Assembly (NCBI GenBank): GCA_946554445.1
Contig: CAMNSD010000015.1
Coordinates: forward strand, 32,927 to 96,926
Direction of reading: 5' to 3'
DNA: 64,000 nucleotides
Origin: an uncultured Lachnospiraceae bacterium
Lineage (GTDB): Bacteria > Bacillota > Clostridia > Lachnospirales > Lachnospiraceae
Both the position numbers and the translations under genes were made by a program. Positions 62,663-64,000 of this stretch are shown piece after piece (positions within the stretch are counted from its first letter, which is position 1; every line of letters begins with the position of its first letter). The notes under the pieces are model-generated. The model did no database searches. It was not told the origin of the DNA and was given only the letters and a program-made list of their open reading frames with translations.

Positions 62663-62872
62663 ATGGATGAGAAACGATTGGAAGCGTTTGAAAAGATGCT
62701 CGCCGCAGTGCAGGAAGAATATGCGGGGATTTTATCTTCCATGGATAAGATGAAAGCGGAAGGGAAGGTAAAGACAGTGACATATCAGCAGTTAATGTCG
62801 CGGAAGCTGATGTACCAGAATATACTTTCCCTGTACCAGATTTATGGATTGGTGGAAGAGGAGCAGTGCTGA
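62663..62872 (+). CDS. Small helical protein of unknown function
   Basis: This 69-residue protein is almost entirely helical (EKMLAAVQEEYAGILSSMDKMK), with no signal peptide and no Cys cluster. AAAGGAG precedes the ATG. It looks like a small conserved clostridial protein of unknown role. It is followed by a strong terminator. Confidence 0.75.
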   Translation: MDEKRLEAFEKMLAAVQEEYAGILSSMDKMKAEGKVKTVTYQQLMSRKLMYQNILSLYQIYGLVEEEQC

Positions 62873-62900
62873 ATGGTTAGAAGTAGAATAGGAATTATAG

Positions 62901-62936
62901 AAAAGAGCCGCCGGATGATTAGTAGACGGCTCTTTT
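62901..62936. terminator. Bidirectional intrinsic terminator
   Basis: AAAAGAGCCG (62901-62910) pairs perfectly with CGGCTCTTTT (62927-62936). T runs flank the stem on both strands, so it can end transcripts from both sides. Confidence 0.9.
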
Positions 62937-62951
62937 GACATTTACATGTAA

Positions 62952-63812
62952 TTATAAATTGGATTTTAGTTTTTCATTTTCAGCAGTCAGTATCTGAACC
63001 TGAGAACGTAAATCTGCGATAATATCCTCCTGTTTTGCAATGAACCGCTCATAATTGCGAAGATCCTGATGATATTCTATTCGATCACGGCACATCTTAC
63101 GGATCTGGTCATCTGCACTGAAATGTAAGATGCTTCTGGCGGCTTCTTGTAAATATTCATTCTGTTCTGCCATTTTTCTGACCTCCTCCCATGTGGCGGC
63201 TTTAAAGAATTTAGCCCATTTATCAATGTGGTATTTTTTATCCTCTTCCGTTGCCAAATTTATCTGAGATAAGTCTATCACATTCAGTACGAAATTACCA
63301 CTATAAATATGATGATTTTTCACATTCATCATTTTGTAGGTGGCATAGAATTCCGGATGACTGGGAAAGAGGGTATAGTTTAGGAATCCAATATGTATTG
63401 CAGGAATGATATCTTTATAATCACTACCGTGGTTGAGATTATCATAAGAACGGCTCAGGTAAAGAAGAGAACGGTTGGGCCAGTTCATTTGGTTGGAAAC
63501 CTGCATCTCCAGATTGATAATGCATTGATTATTTAACAAAACATAGATGTCCAGACGTACTTCCTTGTCCGTCAGGGCGTTACCCAGAATGATGGGATTG
63601 GTGATTTCCACGGACTGTACTTGTGATTCGTCTAGATGAAGCAGGGAACAGATCAGCCCACGCAGTACTTTGTTATTGGATTGCAGGACGGCGCGGAACA
63701 TGTAATCGTTAGTCATGTTGTAAGGAATTGGACCGTGTGCATTTTTAAACAGGGTGTCTGCGTAATCTGGATTGATAGTAAGAGTGGTACAAGATGATGT
63801 GTCTTTTGTCAT
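62952..63812 (-). CDS. Rpn family recombination-promoting nuclease / PD-(D/E)XK transposase-like
   Basis: This 286-residue protein has the N-terminal NDYMFRAVLQSN segment, the nuclease core KEVRLDIYVL and CIINLEMQVS (Asp, then Glu-x-Gln), RSLLYLSRSY, and a C-terminal helical region ending in a coiled coil (AKQEDIIADLRSQVQ). All are typical of Rpn/PD-(D/E)XK proteins. The start at 63812 has GGAG 8 bases upstream. A truncated near-identical copy lies at 23188-23569. Members are numerous in gut Clostridia and Bacteroidetes and can be mobile or repeated. Confidence 0.9.
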   Translation of the reverse strand: MTKDTSSCTTLTINPDYADTLFKNAHGPIPYNMTNDYMFRAVLQSNNKVLRGLICSLLHLDESQVQSVEITNPIILGNALTDKEVRLDIYVLLNNQCIINLEMQVSNQMNWPNRSLLYLSRSYDNLNHGSDYKDIIPAIHIGFLNYTLFPSHPEFYATYKMMNVKNHHIYSGNFVLNVIDLSQINLATEEDKKYHIDKWAKFFKAATWEEVRKMAEQNEYLQEAARSILHFSADDQIRKMCRDRIEYHQDLRNYERFIAKQEDIIADLRSQVQILTAENEKLKSNL

Positions 63813-63902
63813 AGATATGTCTCCTTTACGATATGATGATAGAATCCGGCGAGTGCCGATAGAATCAGGAAAGATATGATTTAAAACTGATTCCGTAGTC
63901 CC

Positions 63903-63931
63903 ATTTTGCATCTTTAGACAATACTTGTCAA
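63903..63931 (-). promoter_or_regulatory. Sigma-A promoter for the Rpn gene
   Basis: On the minus strand, TTGACA (63926-63931), a 17-base spacer and CAAAAT (63903-63908) lie about 90 bases before the start. The rest of the right end (63932-64000) shows no gene. Confidence 0.7.
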
Positions 63932-64000
63932 GAAAAATATTTTTGTCGATAGCGTAAGTTTATTGTAGGAATAGGACAGACAGAATAGCCCCTTGATCCG

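Overview
The window looks like chromosomal DNA of an anaerobic Clostridia of the Lachnospiraceae type. The grounds are moderate GC, AGGAGG-type ribosome binding sites, BspA-like leucine-rich repeat and VIT/VWA surface proteins, an NHLP-type peptide exporter, a GH94 phosphorylase, DegV, and Rpn-type PD-(D/E)XK elements. No rRNA, tRNA, CRISPR array or complete insertion sequence was seen. Family names come from reading the protein sequences; no search was run.

Layout. 1-7.9 kb holds ordinary accessory genes: a cut-off AraC regulator, an AAA_14/DUF4143 ATPase, a short-chain dehydrogenase resembling bile-acid BaiA enzymes, DegV, a large solute-binding lipoprotein and an unrecognised protein with a possible nuclease core. 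8.2-19.3 kb is a six-gene co-directional cassette with almost no known relatives: a two-TM DUF4231/SLATT-like protein, a protein with a C-terminal HINT domain, three unknown proteins and a 1402-residue protein ending in fibronectin-III-like modules. An 11-bp repeat array follows. 19.4-22.2 kb is a VIT/VWA surface protein with an adjacent exosortase-like protease. 22.3-29.1 kb holds a hydrolase, a truncated Rpn element, a DUF1848 protein, a GNAT acetyltransferase, a Fic protein with a striking four-site operator, and a GH94 phosphorylase. 29.3-34.1 kb is a histidine kinase and response regulator split by a secreted protein on the other strand.

34.2-62.9 kb is a 28-kb unidirectional locus and the most interesting part. 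It contains a full partner-switching set: two SpoIIE/PP2C phosphatases, one STAS antagonist, one intact RsbW-like kinase and one small sigma factor. Three unrelated transporters (a dicarboxylate/amino-acid symporter, an all-in-one amino-acid ABC transporter and a MATE exporter) each carry an extra RsbW-like domain that has lost the N-box asparagine. Interleaved are a nucleosidase, a fucosyltransferase-like protein, a GH3-type acyl-amido synthetase, a C39-peptidase exporter with partners, three double-glycine peptides, a PreA-like oxidoreductase, two lipoproteins and a 5'-nucleotidase. My inference is that signals sensed by the phosphatases set the phosphorylation of the STAS protein, which controls the sigma factor and may also gate the transporters while a small peptide is made and exported.

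The right edge carries a full-length Rpn element, the parent or sister of the truncated copy at 23 kb.
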